Positions 16,981-28,930 of a stretch of DNA of 64,000 nt are shown one piece after another; position 1 is the stretch's first letter, and the number at the start of each line of letters is the position of its first letter. Source of the DNA: Brevundimonas vesicularis (GTDB lineage: Bacteria > Pseudomonadota > Alphaproteobacteria > Caulobacterales > Caulobacteraceae); the NCBI RefSeq assembly GCF_027886425.1, contig NZ_CP115671.1, forward strand, positions 2,170,001-2,234,000, given 5' to 3'. The notes under the pieces were generated by a model. It saw nothing but the letters and a program-made list of their open reading frames with translations, was not told the origin of the DNA and ran no database searches. The position numbers and the translations under genes are program-made.

Positions 16981-18270
16981 TCAGATTCCGGCGGCGCGAA
17001 CGCCTTCGGGCGTATCGGCTTCCGGGTCGCCCGGCAGCCAGGCGACGTGACCGTTATAGATGTCCTGGTTGAGGATGCGCTCTTCCTTGGCGACCAGCAC
17101 CGGCACCAGCATTTGGCCGGTCACATTGGTCGCGGTGCGCATCATGTCGATGATGCGATCGATGGCGACGATATAGCCAATCCCTTCCAGCGGCAGGCCG
17201 GCGGTCGACAGGGTCAGGGTCAACATGACGATGCTGGTCCCCGGCACGCCGGCCGTCCCCAGCGACCCGAGCACCGCCGTCAGGCCGATCAGGACGTACT
17301 GGGTCAGCGTCAGATCAATCTTGAAATACTGGGCGATGAAGATCGAGGCGATGGCCGGATAGATGGCCCCGCACCCGTCCATCTTCACATTGGCCCCCAG
17401 GGGCACGGCGAAGGCGGCATAGGCCTGGGGCACCCCCAGACGCTCCACCGTCTGGCGAAGGGTGATCGGCAACGTCCCCAGCGAGGATGAGGTCGCAAAT
17501 GCGGTCTGCTGGGCCGCGAAGGTGCCGCGGAAAAAGCTGGTCACCTTCAGCCCGTGAACCTTCAGCAGGCCCGAATAGACGATCAGGATGTGGAACAGGC
17601 AGGCGGCATAGATGGCCAGGATGAACTTCACCAGGGGCAGCAGCGCCTCCCAGCCGTAGCCGCCGACGACCGATCCGATCAGGCCGAACACGCCGATGGG
17701 CGTCAGCTGGATCACCCAGCGGGTGATGCGGAAGATGATGGCCGCGCCCTCATCCACCAGACGCCGAACGCCCTGCGCCCGGTCGCCCAGCGCCACCAGG
17801 GCCATGCCGACCAGGGCCGAAAAGAAGATGATCTGCAGCACCTTGCCTTCGGCCAGGGCCGCGAACGGATTGGTCGGCACGACGCCGATCAGGACTTCCA
17901 GCGGCGTCGGGATCACCCGGTCCTTGACCTCGCCCAGCGGCAGGTTGGACAGGCCGACGCCCGGATTGATGATGTGGCCGAAGGCGAACCCGACCAACAC
18001 CGCCAGCAGGGAGGTGATGGCGAACCAGACGATGGTCCGCACCCCCAGCCGCACGGCCCCCGCCCCTTCCCCCAGCTTGGCGATGGAACTGGCGATGGTG
18101 AACAGCACCAGCGGCGCCACCACCATGCGGATCAGGTTCAGATAGACGTCGCCGATCGGCTGAAGCCAGGTCTCGGCCCGCTCGCGCAGGATCAGCCCGG
18201 CGATGATGCCGAGGATGAAGCCGGCGGCGGTCCGCTGCCACAGCGGGATCTTGAAAAAGCGAGCGAGCAT
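16981..18270 (-). CDS. Dicarboxylate/amino acid:cation symporter (DctA/GltP-type, SDF family)
   Basis: 429 residues with eight or more hydrophobic segments. Imports dicarboxylates or acidic amino acids with H+ or Na+. Family marks are the serine-rich reentrant loop FATSSSLGTLPITL, the GANVKMDGCGAIYP motif of transmembrane segment 7, the GVPGTSIVML second reentrant loop and DRIIDMMRTATNVTG of segment 8. The usual NMDGT becomes KMDGC here, as in some family members, so substrate preference is open. Transcribed alone toward tRNA-Val. Confidence 0.92.
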   Translation of the reverse strand: MLARFFKIPLWQRTAAGFILGIIAGLILRERAETWLQPIGDVYLNLIRMVVAPLVLFTIASSIAKLGEGAGAVRLGVRTIVWFAITSLLAVLVGFAFGHIINPGVGLSNLPLGEVKDRVIPTPLEVLIGVVPTNPFAALAEGKVLQIIFFSALVGMALVALGDRAQGVRRLVDEGAAIIFRITRWVIQLTPIGVFGLIGSVVGGYGWEALLPLVKFILAIYAACLFHILIVYSGLLKVHGLKVTSFFRGTFAAQQTAFATSSSLGTLPITLRQTVERLGVPQAYAAFAVPLGANVKMDGCGAIYPAIASIFIAQYFKIDLTLTQYVLIGLTAVLGSLGTAGVPGTSIVMLTLTLSTAGLPLEGIGYIVAIDRIIDMMRTATNVTGQMLVPVLVAKEERILNQDIYNGHVAWLPGDPEADTPEGVRAAGI

Positions 18271-18370
18271 GACGGCACTTTCAACAGGGGTGCGCCAATC
18301 TGTCCATCGCCATGACGATCCGCAACCGCAGCAGCGATCATTCAGCCGACAGATTTCCTCTCGGCCGGTA

Positions 18371-19084
18371 TCAGAATTTCAGCGCCCGCCTCACGTAGAA
18401 GTCGGAGAGGATGCCGTCGATCGCCTCTTCCACGTCCTCGAAAGCATCGATCAGGATGTCCCCGCCCAGGTCTTCAACGGGCGTCGGCGTAAAGCCGAAG
18501 GTCGTCAGAATGCAGGGCATGCCGGCGTCTTTAGCGGCGTCCGCGTCCGGCGCGGCGTCTCCCACCATGATGGCCCGTTCGGGATCACCTGCTGCGATCA
18601 CGACGGCCTCCTTCAGATGGGCGCCCGAGGGCTTGCGCGCGCTGACCCGATCCGGGCCGACGATGGCGGCGAAATGGCGGGTCAGGTCCAGCTTGCCCAA
18701 CAACAGCTCCGACAGGTCCGAACGCTTATTGGTGGCCACGACCAGGATTGCGCCCCGCTTGCTGAGCCGCTCCAGCGTCTCGACCACGCCCTCGAAGGGC
18801 TGCGAGCCGTCGGCGATATGGGCGGCGTAATCGACCAGGAACCGCTCGAACAGCTCGTCGGACTTGGCCCGCTCGACCGGCGCGCCGGCGGCTTCGAAGC
18901 CGTGCACCAGCAGCGCCCGCGCACCCGATCCGATCAGGGTCGAGGCGGACTCCATCGGCACGGGCGGCAGCCCCTCCTCGACCAGCATCCGGTTCAGCGT
19001 GCCGATCAGGTCCGGGGCGGAATCGACCAGCGTCCCATCCAGGTCGAAGGCGATGGTCCAGCCTTCCAGGTCGCGATCGCTCAT
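18371..19084 (-). CDS. gph: Phosphoglycolate phosphatase-like HAD hydrolase
   Basis: 237 residues. HAD-superfamily phosphatase with the nucleophile motif FDLDGTLVDSAPDL, motif II Thr in VVATNKR, the Lys of VSARKPSG and the acidic motif IMVGDAAPDADAAKDAG. This pattern and length match Gph, which dephosphorylates 2-phosphoglycolate formed during repair of oxidative DNA ends. Other HAD substrates cannot be excluded. ATG 19084 has a GGGAG ribosome-binding site six bases away. Divergent from glmU. Confidence 0.85.
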   Translation of the reverse strand: MSDRDLEGWTIAFDLDGTLVDSAPDLIGTLNRMLVEEGLPPVPMESASTLIGSGARALLVHGFEAAGAPVERAKSDELFERFLVDYAAHIADGSQPFEGVVETLERLSKRGAILVVATNKRSDLSELLLGKLDLTRHFAAIVGPDRVSARKPSGAHLKEAVVIAAGDPERAIMVGDAAPDADAAKDAGMPCILTTFGFTPTPVEDLGGDILIDAFEDVEEAIDGILSDFYVRRALKF

Positions 19085-19148
19085 CCACATCTCCCGCTGG
19101 CCCGCATGATGGGCTAGATCGCAGGACGACTAGACTGCGAGACGATTC

Positions 19149-20501
19149 ATGACCAGCCAGACGCGCGCCCGCGCCGCCATCATTCTCGCCGCCGGCCAGG
19201 GCACGCGGATGAAGTCGCCGCTGCCCAAGGTGCTGCACCCCGTCGCCCACCGCGCCATGCTGGACCACGCCATCGATGCGGCGGAAGGGCTTGGCTGCGA
19301 GCGCATCGTCGTCGTGGTCGGCAATCACTCGCCGGAGGTCCGGGCCCATGTCGTCAAACGGCTGGGCGAGGCCGCCATTGCGGTCCAGGACCCGCCGCTC
19401 GGCACCGGCCACGCCGTGCGCGCCGCCGAGCAGGCCATGGCCGGCTTCGACGGCGAGGTGGTCGTCACCTATGGCGACGTGCCGTTGCTAAAGGCCGCCG
19501 ACATCGAGCCCGTCTTTAATGCCGACGGCATCACCGTCATCGGGTTCGAGGCTCGCGATCCCGGCGCCTATGGCCGGCTGATTGTGGAAGGCGACACCTT
19601 GACCGCCATCACCGAGGCCAAGGAGGCGTCGGCCGAGATTCTCGCCCTCACCGCCTGCAACTCGGGCGTTATGGCCGCGCCGGCGGCCCTGCTCTTCTCG
19701 CTGCTGGCCGAGGTGAAGAACGAGAACGCCAAGGGCGAATACTATCTGACGGATGTCGTTGCTTTGGCGCGCCAGGGCGGCCACCCCACCCGCGCCGTCT
19801 TCGCCGCTGAGGACGCCGTGATGGGCGTCAACTCCCAGGCCGAGTTGACTCAGGCCGAGGCCCTGTTTCAGAGCGTGCAGCGCGACACCTTCCTGGCGTC
19901 CGGCGTGACGATGGCGGCCCCCGACACCGTTCATTTCGCCTGGGACACCCAGATCGGCGGCGGGACCGTCGTCGAACCGTTCGTGGTCTTCGGCCCTGGT
20001 GCGGTCATCGAGGGCGGCGCGCGCATTCGCAGCTTCAGCCATATCGAGGGCGCGCGGGTCGCGGCCGGCGCCGAGGTCGGTCCCTATGCGCGCCTGCGTC
20101 CCGGCGCGGACCTGGCGACCGGGGTCAAGGTCGGCAACTTCGTCGAGGTCAAGAACGTGAGGATGGCGGAAGGCGCGAAGGCCAATCACCTGGCCTATCT
20201 GGGCGACGGGTCGGTCGGCGCCGGCGCCAATGTCGGCGCAGGGACGATCTTCTGCAACTACGATGGCTTCAACAAAGCGCAGACCCAGGTCGGCGCCGGC
20301 GCCTTCGTCGGATCGAACTCCAGCCTGGTGGCCCCGGTGGTCATCGGCGACGGCGCCCTGATCGCCTCGGGCTCTGTCATTACCGAGGATGTGCCCGCCG
20401 ACGCCATGGCCTTTGGCCGCGCCCGCCAGACCGTCAAACCCGAAGCGGCCGCGGCTTTCCGCGTCGAAGCCAAGGCGAAGAAGGCTGCGAAATCCAAATG
20501 A
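19149..20501 (+). CDS. glmU: Bifunctional UDP-N-acetylglucosamine pyrophosphorylase / glucosamine-1-phosphate acetyltransferase
   Basis: 450 residues. Makes UDP-GlcNAc for peptidoglycan and lipid A. The N-terminal nucleotidyltransferase domain has [28 protein letters not shown] and NSGVM. From about residue 245 the left-handed beta-helix acetyltransferase domain shows hexapeptide repeats, with the catalytic His and substrate residues in [16 protein letters not shown] and NHLAYLGD, and NYDGFNK near the end. The tail is Lys/Ala rich. Its stop overlaps rpiA as ATGA, so the two are translationally coupled. Confidence 0.96.
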   Translation: MTSQTRARAAIILAAGQGTRMKSPLPKVLHPVAHRAMLDHAIDAAEGLGCERIVVVVGNHSPEVRAHVVKRLGEAAIAVQDPPLGTGHAVRAAEQAMAGFDGEVVVTYGDVPLLKAADIEPVFNADGITVIGFEARDPGAYGRLIVEGDTLTAITEAKEASAEILALTACNSGVMAAPAALLFSLLAEVKNENAKGEYYLTDVVALARQGGHPTRAVFAAEDAVMGVNSQAELTQAEALFQSVQRDTFLASGVTMAAPDTVHFAWDTQIGGGTVVEPFVVFGPGAVIEGGARIRSFSHIEGARVAAGAEVGPYARLRPGADLATGVKVGNFVEVKNVRMAEGAKANHLAYLGDGSVGAGANVGAGTIFCNYDGFNKAQTQVGAGAFVGSNSSLVAPVVIGDGALIASGSVITEDVPADAMAFGRARQTVKPEAAAAFRVEAKAKKAAKSK

Positions 20502-21181
20502 GCGACCTCCAGAAGAAGAACGCCGGCCAGGCCGCCGCCGCTCACGTCGAGGCGGGCATGATCGTCGGCCTGGGCACTGGCTCCACCGCCGCGTGGTTCG
20601 TCAAGGCGCTGGCGGCGCGCAACCTTCCCGGCCTGCGCTGCGTGCCGACATCCGAAAAGACCGCAGACCTGGCGCGCGAACTCGGGCTGACGTTGTCGAC
20701 GCTGGAGGACACGCCGCGCATCGACCTGACCGTAGACGGCGCCGACGAAATCGGGCCGGGTCTGGCGTTGATCAAGGGCGGCGGCGCGGCTCTGCTGCGC
20801 GAGAAACTGGTGTGGGAGGCCTCGGCCCGCTGCATCGTCATCGCCGACGCGGCGAAGGTGGTGCCTGTGCTGGGAACCTTCCCCCTGCCGATCGAGGTCG
20901 TCGCCTTTGGCCACAAGACGACGGCCAACCGCATCGCTGATGTCCTGATCGATCACGACATCAACCAGCCGGCGCGCGTGCGTCACGCCGATCGCGGTCT
21001 GGTTCGCACCGACGGCGGCAATCTGATCTATGACGCGGGCTGCAAGGCGATCCACGATCCGGTCCGTCTGGCCGACGATCTGAAACTGATCACCGGGGTG
21101 GTGGAGCACGGCCTGTTCCTGGACCTCGCGGACCTGGCCATCATCGGCACGGACGAGGGCGTTGAGCAGCGTCTTCCCTAG
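20498..21181 (+). CDS. rpiA: Ribose-5-phosphate isomerase A
   Basis: 227 residues. Interconverts ribose 5-phosphate and ribulose 5-phosphate in the pentose-phosphate pathway. Motifs: [15 protein letters not shown] near residue 26, [30 protein letters not shown] with the catalytic Asp/Glu/Lys set, and NLIYDAG. The pairing with glmU is a translational overlap rather than a shared pathway. Its TAG stop overlaps the stop of the convergent sugar transferase within CTAG. Confidence 0.95.
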   Translation: MSDLQKKNAGQAAAAHVEAGMIVGLGTGSTAAWFVKALAARNLPGLRCVPTSEKTADLARELGLTLSTLEDTPRIDLTVDGADEIGPGLALIKGGGAALLREKLVWEASARCIVIADAAKVVPVLGTFPLPIEVVAFGHKTTANRIADVLIDHDINQPARVRHADRGLVRTDGGNLIYDAGCKAIHDPVRLADDLKLITGVVEHGLFLDLADLAIIGTDEGVEQRLP

Positions 21182-21840
21182 GACACGCCCCGGCGGCTCA
21201 GCACCGCCGGAACCGTGCGCGCCAGGATGGCCAGATAGACGCCGACGGTGCGGTTTCTGACCAACCAGACATCCATCGCAACCCGGCGTGGATAGGGCAC
21301 GGCGTTGCGCCCCGAGACCTGCCACAGCCCCGTCAGGCCTGGGCGAACCGCGCAGTAGTCGGCCAGTCGCCGTCCGTATCGCGCCGCCTCGTCGATCACG
21401 ATCGGTCGGGGACCAACCAGCGACATCTCGCCTCTCAACACATTGATCAACTGCGGCAGTTCATCCAGGCTGGACCGTCGCAACAGGCGGCCCAGCGACG
21501 TGACGCGCGGATCGTGCGTCAGCTTTCGCATCGCCTGCCATTCCGGATCAGACGCTGACGGCAAGGCTTGCTCCGCGCCCATCCTCATCGAGCGAAACTT
21601 GAGACAGTCGAATAGTCGGCCGTCGCGCCCGATCCGTTGCTGGCGAAAGATCGCGGCCCCTCCGTCCTGCGCCGTGACGCAGAGGGCTATCAAAACGAAG
21701 AGCGGCCAGGTCAGAAGCAGCCCTGTCAGCGCGAATGCGATATCCATGGCGCGGGTCGGGTCGAGACGAACACGGCGTCGATGCGCACCGACACCGCATG
21801 TCGACGTTACATCGCACCCGGCCAATTCCGATATCGACAT
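21178..21840 (-). CDS. Undecaprenyl-phosphate sugar-1-phosphate transferase (short form)
   Basis: 220 residues. Transfers a sugar phosphate to undecaprenyl phosphate to start exopolysaccharide or related glycan assembly. It has one membrane segment (about residues 31-57) followed by the catalytic core: FRQQRIGRDGRLFDCLKFRSMR, RSSLDELPQLINVLRGEMSLVGPRP and RPGLTGLWQVSGRN, with the Asp-Glu pair in SLDELPQ. It is the single-helix kind that lacks the large N-terminal membrane domain. Caulobacterales use several paralogues, including holdfast enzymes; no other glycan genes are adjacent, so the product is unknown. Confidence 0.88.
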   Translation of the reverse strand: MSISELAGCDVTSTCGVGAHRRRVRLDPTRAMDIAFALTGLLLTWPLFVLIALCVTAQDGGAAIFRQQRIGRDGRLFDCLKFRSMRMGAEQALPSASDPEWQAMRKLTHDPRVTSLGRLLRRSSLDELPQLINVLRGEMSLVGPRPIVIDEAARYGRRLADYCAVRPGLTGLWQVSGRNAVPYPRRVAMDVWLVRNRTVGVYLAILARTVPAVLSRRGVS

Positions 21841-21919
21841 CCAGCGCCCCCAAGCGTCACCATGACCTGGGATTGTGTCCTTGGCAATCTTGACCTGCCG
21901 TCAACGCAGCTTGTTTAGG

Positions 21920-22417
21920 TCAGTCGCCGCCCCACCGGCTCAGCGTGAACGACGTGCGACGGCCGTTCACCGAAACCGTCCCGGTGACAACAGCCGTCTG
22001 ATCGCCGAGATTGCGCCGCGCCGTCGCCAAAGCGCCCTGATCAATCCGAGCCGACAACTCCACCGGGCCCACGCCAGGCGCAGACCCGCTCATTTGGATC
22101 CGATCGTCGGTGACGACATAGGCGTCCGGCAGAACCCTGACCTCGCCCTGCGGCCCGGTCAGCGACAGGATCAGAGGCGGCGAAGCGCGGGAGCCGCCTT
22201 CCCAGGCAGCAAAGGCCTCATCCTGTCCGATGAACAGCGATGCCACGGGCTGCATGGATCCCGCGCCTGTCGGGCGATAGTCGCCCGAGATATCGCCGCC
22301 CAGACGATGCTGAAACGTCGCTTCCGGCGTCGATGTCGGCGTCGTGGCGTCGCGCCGTTCGCATGCCGCCAGGCTCAGCACGGCTATGACCGCGACGATC
22401 ACCCATGAATATCTCAT
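21920..22417 (-). CDS. Small lipoprotein of unknown function
   Basis: 165 residues. Signal peptide with lipobox LAAC at about residues 16-19, so a periplasm- or outer-membrane-facing lipoprotein. The rest is a beta-rich segment with no recognised domain (GDYRPTGAGSMQPVASLF, TGPQGEVRVLPDAYVV, SVNGRRTSFTLSRW). The start overlaps the stop of the M28 peptidase gene by 4 bases (ATGA), so both are coexpressed. A role next to the peptidase is inference from that overlap only. Confidence 0.7.
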   Translation of the reverse strand: MRYSWVIVAVIAVLSLAACERRDATTPTSTPEATFQHRLGGDISGDYRPTGAGSMQPVASLFIGQDEAFAAWEGGSRASPPLILSLTGPQGEVRVLPDAYVVTDDRIQMSGSAPGVGPVELSARIDQGALATARRNLGDQTAVVTGTVSVNGRRTSFTLSRWGGD

Positions 22418-23370
22418 CGATCAAGCGCCTGGTCCAAGGCGCGGAACCCGGCGATGGCGATCTCGGTCGCGCTGGTGAAGACCGAAGGCGTGATCCGATC
22501 GAAGGTATCGCTCGGTTGATGATAATCGGGATGATAATCGACGCCCATGTACAGGAAGGGCACGCCGGCCTCATGGAAGGCGCCATGATCGGAGGCGTCG
22601 ACCCAGTTGTTCTCGCCCGTATCCTGAGGAGTGTCCTTGCCGAAGGCGAAGGAGACGGCGCCGTTCGGCGCCACGGCCTCCAGCACGGGGCGCAGATTGG
22701 GGTGCTGATAGGTCCCGGTGACCCACAGATGACCGTCCGTCTCCGCCCGCGCCGTCATGTCGAAGTTCAGGTTCAGGCTCAGCGACGACAGCGGCACCGG
22801 CGGCGCCTTGACGAATTCTCGAGCGCCCAACAGTCCCCGCTCCTCGCCATCCAGCGCAACGATCAGCACGCTGTGTTCCGGCGGTTGGGCCTTCAGCCGC
22901 GCCGCCAGTTCCAGCATCGTCGCCACGCCCGAGGCGTTGTCGTCGGCCCCGTGGAAGATCTGGCCGTCATTGACGCCGACGTGGTCGTAGTGGGCCGTCA
23001 CCACGATATAGCGGTCGGCGACGCGGGTTCCTGGGATCAGGCCGACGATGTTCACGCCGCTGAAGGTCTTCACGCCCTCGCGCGTGCGGCCCGGCGTCTC
23101 AAACCGCTGCAAACGCCCGAACGGCGGCGGCTGAACGCCCATGGCCTCCAGCCGCGAGACGATATAGGCGCGCGCCCGTTCGCCGCCTTCCGAGCCCGTA
23201 TCGCGGCCCTGCATGTCGTCGGCCGACAGGATGCGAACGTCCTCCAGCAGTTGGCTCGGACCGGTCGCGACGACGCTCGGCGTACGCGGAGCTGTTGCGG
23301 GAACGGCGGTGCAGCCGCTGACGATCAGGGCGGCGCCAGCGACGAAAAGGCAGAGGGTCGAACGAGTCAT
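22414..23370 (-). CDS. M28-family zinc metallopeptidase, lipoprotein
   Basis: 318 residues. Lipobox IVSGC near residue 20 predicts a lipidated exported protein. The M28 aminopeptidase domain shows all metal and catalytic positions: His in VVTAHYDHVG, bridging Asp in GADDNASGVA, catalytic Glu and ligand Glu in DGEERGLLG, Asp in LNFDMTAR and the last His in YHPDYHQPSDT. It should trim N-terminal residues of peptides in the periplasm. Transcribed ahead of the small lipoprotein; divergent from ligA. Confidence 0.92.
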   Translation of the reverse strand: MTRSTLCLFVAGAALIVSGCTAVPATAPRTPSVVATGPSQLLEDVRILSADDMQGRDTGSEGGERARAYIVSRLEAMGVQPPPFGRLQRFETPGRTREGVKTFSGVNIVGLIPGTRVADRYIVVTAHYDHVGVNDGQIFHGADDNASGVATMLELAARLKAQPPEHSVLIVALDGEERGLLGAREFVKAPPVPLSSLSLNLNFDMTARAETDGHLWVTGTYQHPNLRPVLEAVAPNGAVSFAFGKDTPQDTGENNWVDASDHGAFHEAGVPFLYMGVDYHPDYHQPSDTFDRITPSVFTSATEIAIAGFRALDQALDR

Positions 23371-23400
23371 ACAGGCTCCGATAGGGACGCGCGAACCTAG

Positions 23401-25824
<2,424 letters not shown>

Positions 25825-25946
25825 AGTTGACCTAACGGTCGGTTTTCGTTGGTGATCACTGGGGTTTTGGCCTTGTCTTCAACCGAAACCGCGATCAACG
25901 TCCGCTTCAACGGGCGGTGCGACCGACCCGACGAAAGGGAACGACT

Positions 25947-26369
25947 ATGAAGATCAAGATCATGCTGGCCGCGGCGACCCTGGCGGGCGCCCTCGCCTCT
26001 CCAGCCCTGGCGGGCGACCCGACCGGTCTGTGGCAGACCCCGACCAATGGCGGTCAGGTGCGGATCGCGCGTTGCGGCCAAGCGCTGTGCGGCACGCTGG
26101 TGACTTCGGACCACATTCGCGCCGACGCCAATGCGCGCGACGCCAACAATCGCAACGCTGCCCAGCGGAACCGCACCCTGCGCAACCTGCCCATGCTGAC
26201 GGGCTTCACCGGCGGTCCGACGGAATGGCGCAACGGCTCGGTCTACAACCCGGCCGACGGCGGCACCTATCGCGGCACCATCACCATGACCAATGAAAAC
26301 AGCCTGCGTCTGCGCGGCTGCATCGTCGCGCCGCTTTGCAAGACCCAGACCTGGACCCGCATCCAGTAG
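25947..26369 (+). CDS. Secreted DUF2147 family protein
   Basis: 140 residues. A signal peptide (MKIKIMLAAATLAGALASPALA) is followed by the DUF2147 pattern: DPTGLWQTPTNGGQVRIARCG, LCGTLV and YRGTITMTNENSLRLRGCIVAPLCKTQTWTR. The Cys pairs probably form disulphides in the periplasm. The family fold is lipocalin-like; its function is not established. ATG 25947 follows a GAAAGGGAACGACT ribosome-binding region. It is a single-gene unit closed by a strong terminator. Confidence 0.88.
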   Translation: MKIKIMLAAATLAGALASPALAGDPTGLWQTPTNGGQVRIARCGQALCGTLVTSDHIRADANARDANNRNAAQRNRTLRNLPMLTGFTGGPTEWRNGSVYNPADGGTYRGTITMTNENSLRLRGCIVAPLCKTQTWTRIQ

Positions 26370-26392
26370 GATCAGCGCGACACACACACACG

Positions 26393-26428
26393 AAAGGCCC
26401 GGTCGGAGCGATCCGACCGGGCCTTTTT
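26393..26428. terminator. Strong bidirectional terminator
   Basis: Perfect 15-bp stem AAAGGCCCGGTCGGA / TCCGACCGGGCCTTT with loop GCGA and T-runs on both sides. It separates the convergent DUF2147 and aldo-keto reductase genes. Confidence 0.9.
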
Positions 26429-26443
26429 CATTTGGCTCGTAGC

Positions 26444-27430
26444 TCAGCGATTCAGCGCCGCCCGCGCCGCCTCGGCGTAGCGATGCCCCGTCGCCGCGCC
26501 CTTGGGGAAGACGGCCTCGATCCGGGCGAGATCCTCAGGCGTCAGAACGATGTCCACGGCCGCCGCATTCTGCTCCAGGGTCGCAATACGACGGGTGCCG
26601 GGGATCGGGATCAGATCCTCGCCCTGCGCCAGCAGCCAGGCCAGCGCCAGTTGAGCGGCGGTTATGCCCTTGTCCGACGCAATGGCCTTTACCGCCTCCA
26701 CCAGATCCAGATTCTTCTGGAAGTTCTCGCCCATGAAGCGCGGATTGGTGCGACGGAAGTCGTCGGCGTCCAGGTCATCGATCGAGGTGATGTCGCCCGA
26801 CAGGAAGCCGCGGCCCAGCGGGCTGTAGGGCACGAAGCCGATTTCCAGTTCGCGCACGACCGCGAACAGTTCGTCTTCGGGCTCGCGGCTCCACAGCGAA
26901 TATTCCGTCTGCAGTGCCGTGATCGGATGGGTCGCATGCGCCTTGCGCAGGGTATCGGGCGCGGCCTCGGACAGACCCAGGAAGCGGACCTTGCCCTCCT
27001 TCACCAGTTCCGCCATCGCCCCAACCGTGTCCTCGATCGGCGTGTCCGGATCGACGCGGTGCAGATAGTAGAGATCGACGTGATCGACGCCCAGGCGTTG
27101 CAGGCTGCCCTCGATGGCGCGACGCACATTGGCCGGGCTGCCGTCGGTCATCAGCTTGGTGCGGTCGGCGTTATAGTTGATGCCGAACTTGGTGGCGATG
27201 AACGCCTGGTCGCGCCGGTCCTTCAACGCCTTGCCGACCAGCACCTCGTTTGTGTGAGGGCCGTACATTTCGGCGGTGTCGAACAGGGTGATGCCCAGAT
27301 CGAGCGCGCGATGGATGACGGAGATGGACTGGGCCTCGTCGGCGCCGCCGTAGAAGGCGCTCATGCCCATGCAGCCCAGGCCAATGGCCGAAACCTCGGG
27401 GCCGTTTGCACCCAACTTGCGCGTCTTCAT
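26444..27430 (-). CDS. Aldo/keto reductase
   Basis: 328 residues, TIM-barrel NADPH-dependent oxidoreductase. Start [24 protein letters not shown] at ATG 27430. Catalytic tetrad positions are present: Asp and Tyr in [14 protein letters not shown], Lys in FIATKFG and His in YLHRVDP; the cofactor-binding segment near the C-terminus is [14 protein letters not shown]. The [10 protein letters not shown] insertion after GCMGMS is typical of the subgroup that acts on diverse aldehydes and quinones. The physiological substrate cannot be told. Divergent neighbours are tRNA-His and the tonB group. Confidence 0.92.
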   Translation of the reverse strand: MKTRKLGANGPEVSAIGLGCMGMSAFYGGADEAQSISVIHRALDLGITLFDTAEMYGPHTNEVLVGKALKDRRDQAFIATKFGINYNADRTKLMTDGSPANVRRAIEGSLQRLGVDHVDLYYLHRVDPDTPIEDTVGAMAELVKEGKVRFLGLSEAAPDTLRKAHATHPITALQTEYSLWSREPEDELFAVVRELEIGFVPYSPLGRGFLSGDITSIDDLDADDFRRTNPRFMGENFQKNLDLVEAVKAIASDKGITAAQLALAWLLAQGEDLIPIPGTRRIATLEQNAAAVDIVLTPEDLARIEAVFPKGAATGHRYAEAARAALNR

Positions 27431-27529
27431 GGGGGCCTTCTCCTGTCGATGTGGGGGATCGGCCACACGGCCGACGATCAGGAGATGGTCGCGGCGACGG
27501 CGGGGTGCAATCCCGGCCGTGCTTTGCGA

Positions 27530-27606
27530 TGGTACCGCCTCTCAGGCTTGAACTGAGGACCTCCGGTTCCACAAACCGGCGCTCTAACCAACTGAGCTAA
27601 GGCGGC
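27530..27606 (-). tRNA. tRNA-His (anticodon GTG), non-canonical acceptor end
   Basis: 77 bases with encoded CCA. Acceptor GCCGCCT / AGGCGGT, D stem GCTC / GAGC, anticodon stem CCGGT / ACCGG with loop TTGTGGA, T loop TTCAAGC. Position 1-72 is G:U and the discriminator is A73, so the usual G-1:C73 identity pair of bacterial tRNA-His cannot form, although the genomic base before G1 is a G. This is the signature known for Caulobacter-type alphaproteobacteria. Confidence 0.97.
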
Positions 27607-27703
27607 CCGCTCATCGCGAGGCGCGTTCTCTACCGGGCCTGCGGCAGGCGATCAAGCGCCTTCCTCATATTTCCTCAGGAGATTCCGCAGGTGACAGCCC
27701 AAA

Positions 27704-27736
27704 CAAAAACGCCCCGGAGATTGCTCTCCGAGGCGT
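27704..27736 (-). terminator. Terminator after tonB
   Basis: On the minus strand ACGCCTCGGAGA / TCTCCGGGGCGT (12 bp, one U-G pair), loop GCAA, followed by TTTTTG. It lies 20 bases after the tonB stop codon. Confidence 0.85.
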
Positions 27737-27756
27737 CTTGTCTGTTGCCGTGACGA

Positions 27757-28476
27757 TCACCCGAGGGTGAAGGGCACCCGGACGCGGAAGGTCGCGTCTT
27801 GAGCGGCGCCATCGACGGTCCGCGGGGACAGTTGTCCACGCTGAACCACCCGAATGGCGGCGCGGCCGAAGCCCATTCCGGCAGGCTCTTCGGACACCAC
27901 GCGGCAGTTCGCCGGAGATCCGTTGGAGCGCGCCGTACACTCGACCGTAGCCGAACCGCTGATTTCACGCTCCAGCGCACGCGCCGGGAAGTCATCAGCT
28001 GTCGGGCGCGGTTGGCGCGACCACTGAACGTTCGTGATCGTCGACGGACGCGGCGGAGCCGGGGGTGCGGGCGGAGGCGGAGGTCCAGGAATATTGACGG
28101 GCGGACCCGTGTATTCAACCCGATCTTCCTTCTTCGTCGGCGTGATGTTGACCGGCGGAGGGGGAACGATGTTCGGGACCGGAGCCGGCACGCGCACCTG
28201 AAGCTTCGGCGGCGGAGGCGTATCCGTCGGCGGAGGCGGCGGGGGCGGAGGCGGCGGAGGCGGCGGAACCGGCTCGACCAACTCGACCTCGACGGACTCG
28301 TCGACGTAGTTGAACTCCTTCAGCTTGAACTTGGACTGCTGAACAAAGAAGATCAGCAACGCAAACAAGATGCTGACCACCATCAGGCAGACGATCAGCA
28401 CGGGGTAGGACACCCCCATGAAGCCCTTTTTCTTGGGTACGTCGTAGCGACTGCGATGATATTCGACGTCTGTCAT
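27757..28476 (-). CDS. tonB: TonB energy-transducing protein
   Basis: 239 residues. Links the ExbB-ExbD motor in the inner membrane to TonB-dependent outer-membrane receptors. One membrane helix (about residues 22-46) is followed by a long periplasmic proline-rich spacer that includes an unbroken run of 13 prolines, and a C-terminal TonB domain of about 85 residues (SGSATVECTARSNGSPANCRVVSEEP, VPFTLG). It is the last gene of exbB-exbD-tonB. Such systems are expanded in Caulobacterales for sugar and siderophore uptake, which fits the pectin locus later in the window. Confidence 0.93.
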   Translation of the reverse strand: MTDVEYHRSRYDVPKKKGFMGVSYPVLIVCLMVVSILFALLIFFVQQSKFKLKEFNYVDESVEVELVEPVPPPPPPPPPPPPPTDTPPPPKLQVRVPAPVPNIVPPPPVNITPTKKEDRVEYTGPPVNIPGPPPPPAPPAPPRPSTITNVQWSRQPRPTADDFPARALEREISGSATVECTARSNGSPANCRVVSEEPAGMGFGRAAIRVVQRGQLSPRTVDGAAQDATFRVRVPFTLG

Positions 28477-28490
28477 ACTATCTCCGCATC

Positions 28491-28925
28491 CTAACTCGTC
28501 GCCTGGTCTTCGCCGACCAGCGCAACGCTATAGAAGCCGTTATCCTGCAGCGCATTCATGACCTGCATGAAGTCGCCGTAACGGGTGTTCTGGTCGCCCC
28601 GAATGAAGATCCGCTCATCGGCCGGGTTCCGGGATCCGATCTGTTTTTTCAGATCTTCACCCAGGGCACCGACGTCGGTCCGGAAATCGCCCACATAGAC
28701 GTCGCCGTCATTCTGGATCGAAATATAGACCGGCTTGGGCGGGTTCGGGGCCGCCTTGGCGACGGCGATTGGCAACTCAACAGGCACCGACACGGAGGCT
28801 AGCGGAGCCGCCACCATGAAGATGATGAGCAGAACCAGCATGATATCAACGAAAGGCGTAACGTTGATATCACTGTTGGCCTGAGGCAGGTTGCCAGCGC
28901 CGCCCGATTTAATCTTGGCGGCCAT
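28491..28925 (-). CDS. exbD: ExbD/TolR family biopolymer transporter
   Basis: 144 residues. Single membrane helix (about residues 20-45) with the proton-path Asp in INVTPFVDIMLVLLIIFMV, then a periplasmic domain ending in GDFMQVMNALQDNGFYSVALVGED. With ExbB it converts proton-motive force into TonB movement. It lies 5 bases after exbB and 14 before tonB, a tight operon. Confidence 0.95.
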   Translation of the reverse strand: MAAKIKSGGAGNLPQANSDINVTPFVDIMLVLLIIFMVAAPLASVSVPVELPIAVAKAAPNPPKPVYISIQNDGDVYVGDFRTDVGALGEDLKKQIGSRNPADERIFIRGDQNTRYGDFMQVMNALQDNGFYSVALVGEDQATS

Positions 28926-28930
28926 CCGTC

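Noticed and set aside
26379..26392. Short CA-dinucleotide repeat
   Set aside because: Only about five units, in the gap before a terminator; too short to suggest phase variation.
26336..27556. Plus-strand open frame of about 400 codons opposite the aldo-keto reductase gene
   Set aside because: Antisense shadow that crosses the strong terminator at 26393 and tRNA-His; no family motif.
28199..28270. GGC/GGCGGA-type repeat, possible microsatellite
   Set aside because: It encodes the proline run of TonB on the opposite strand and is explained by that protein's periplasmic spacer.
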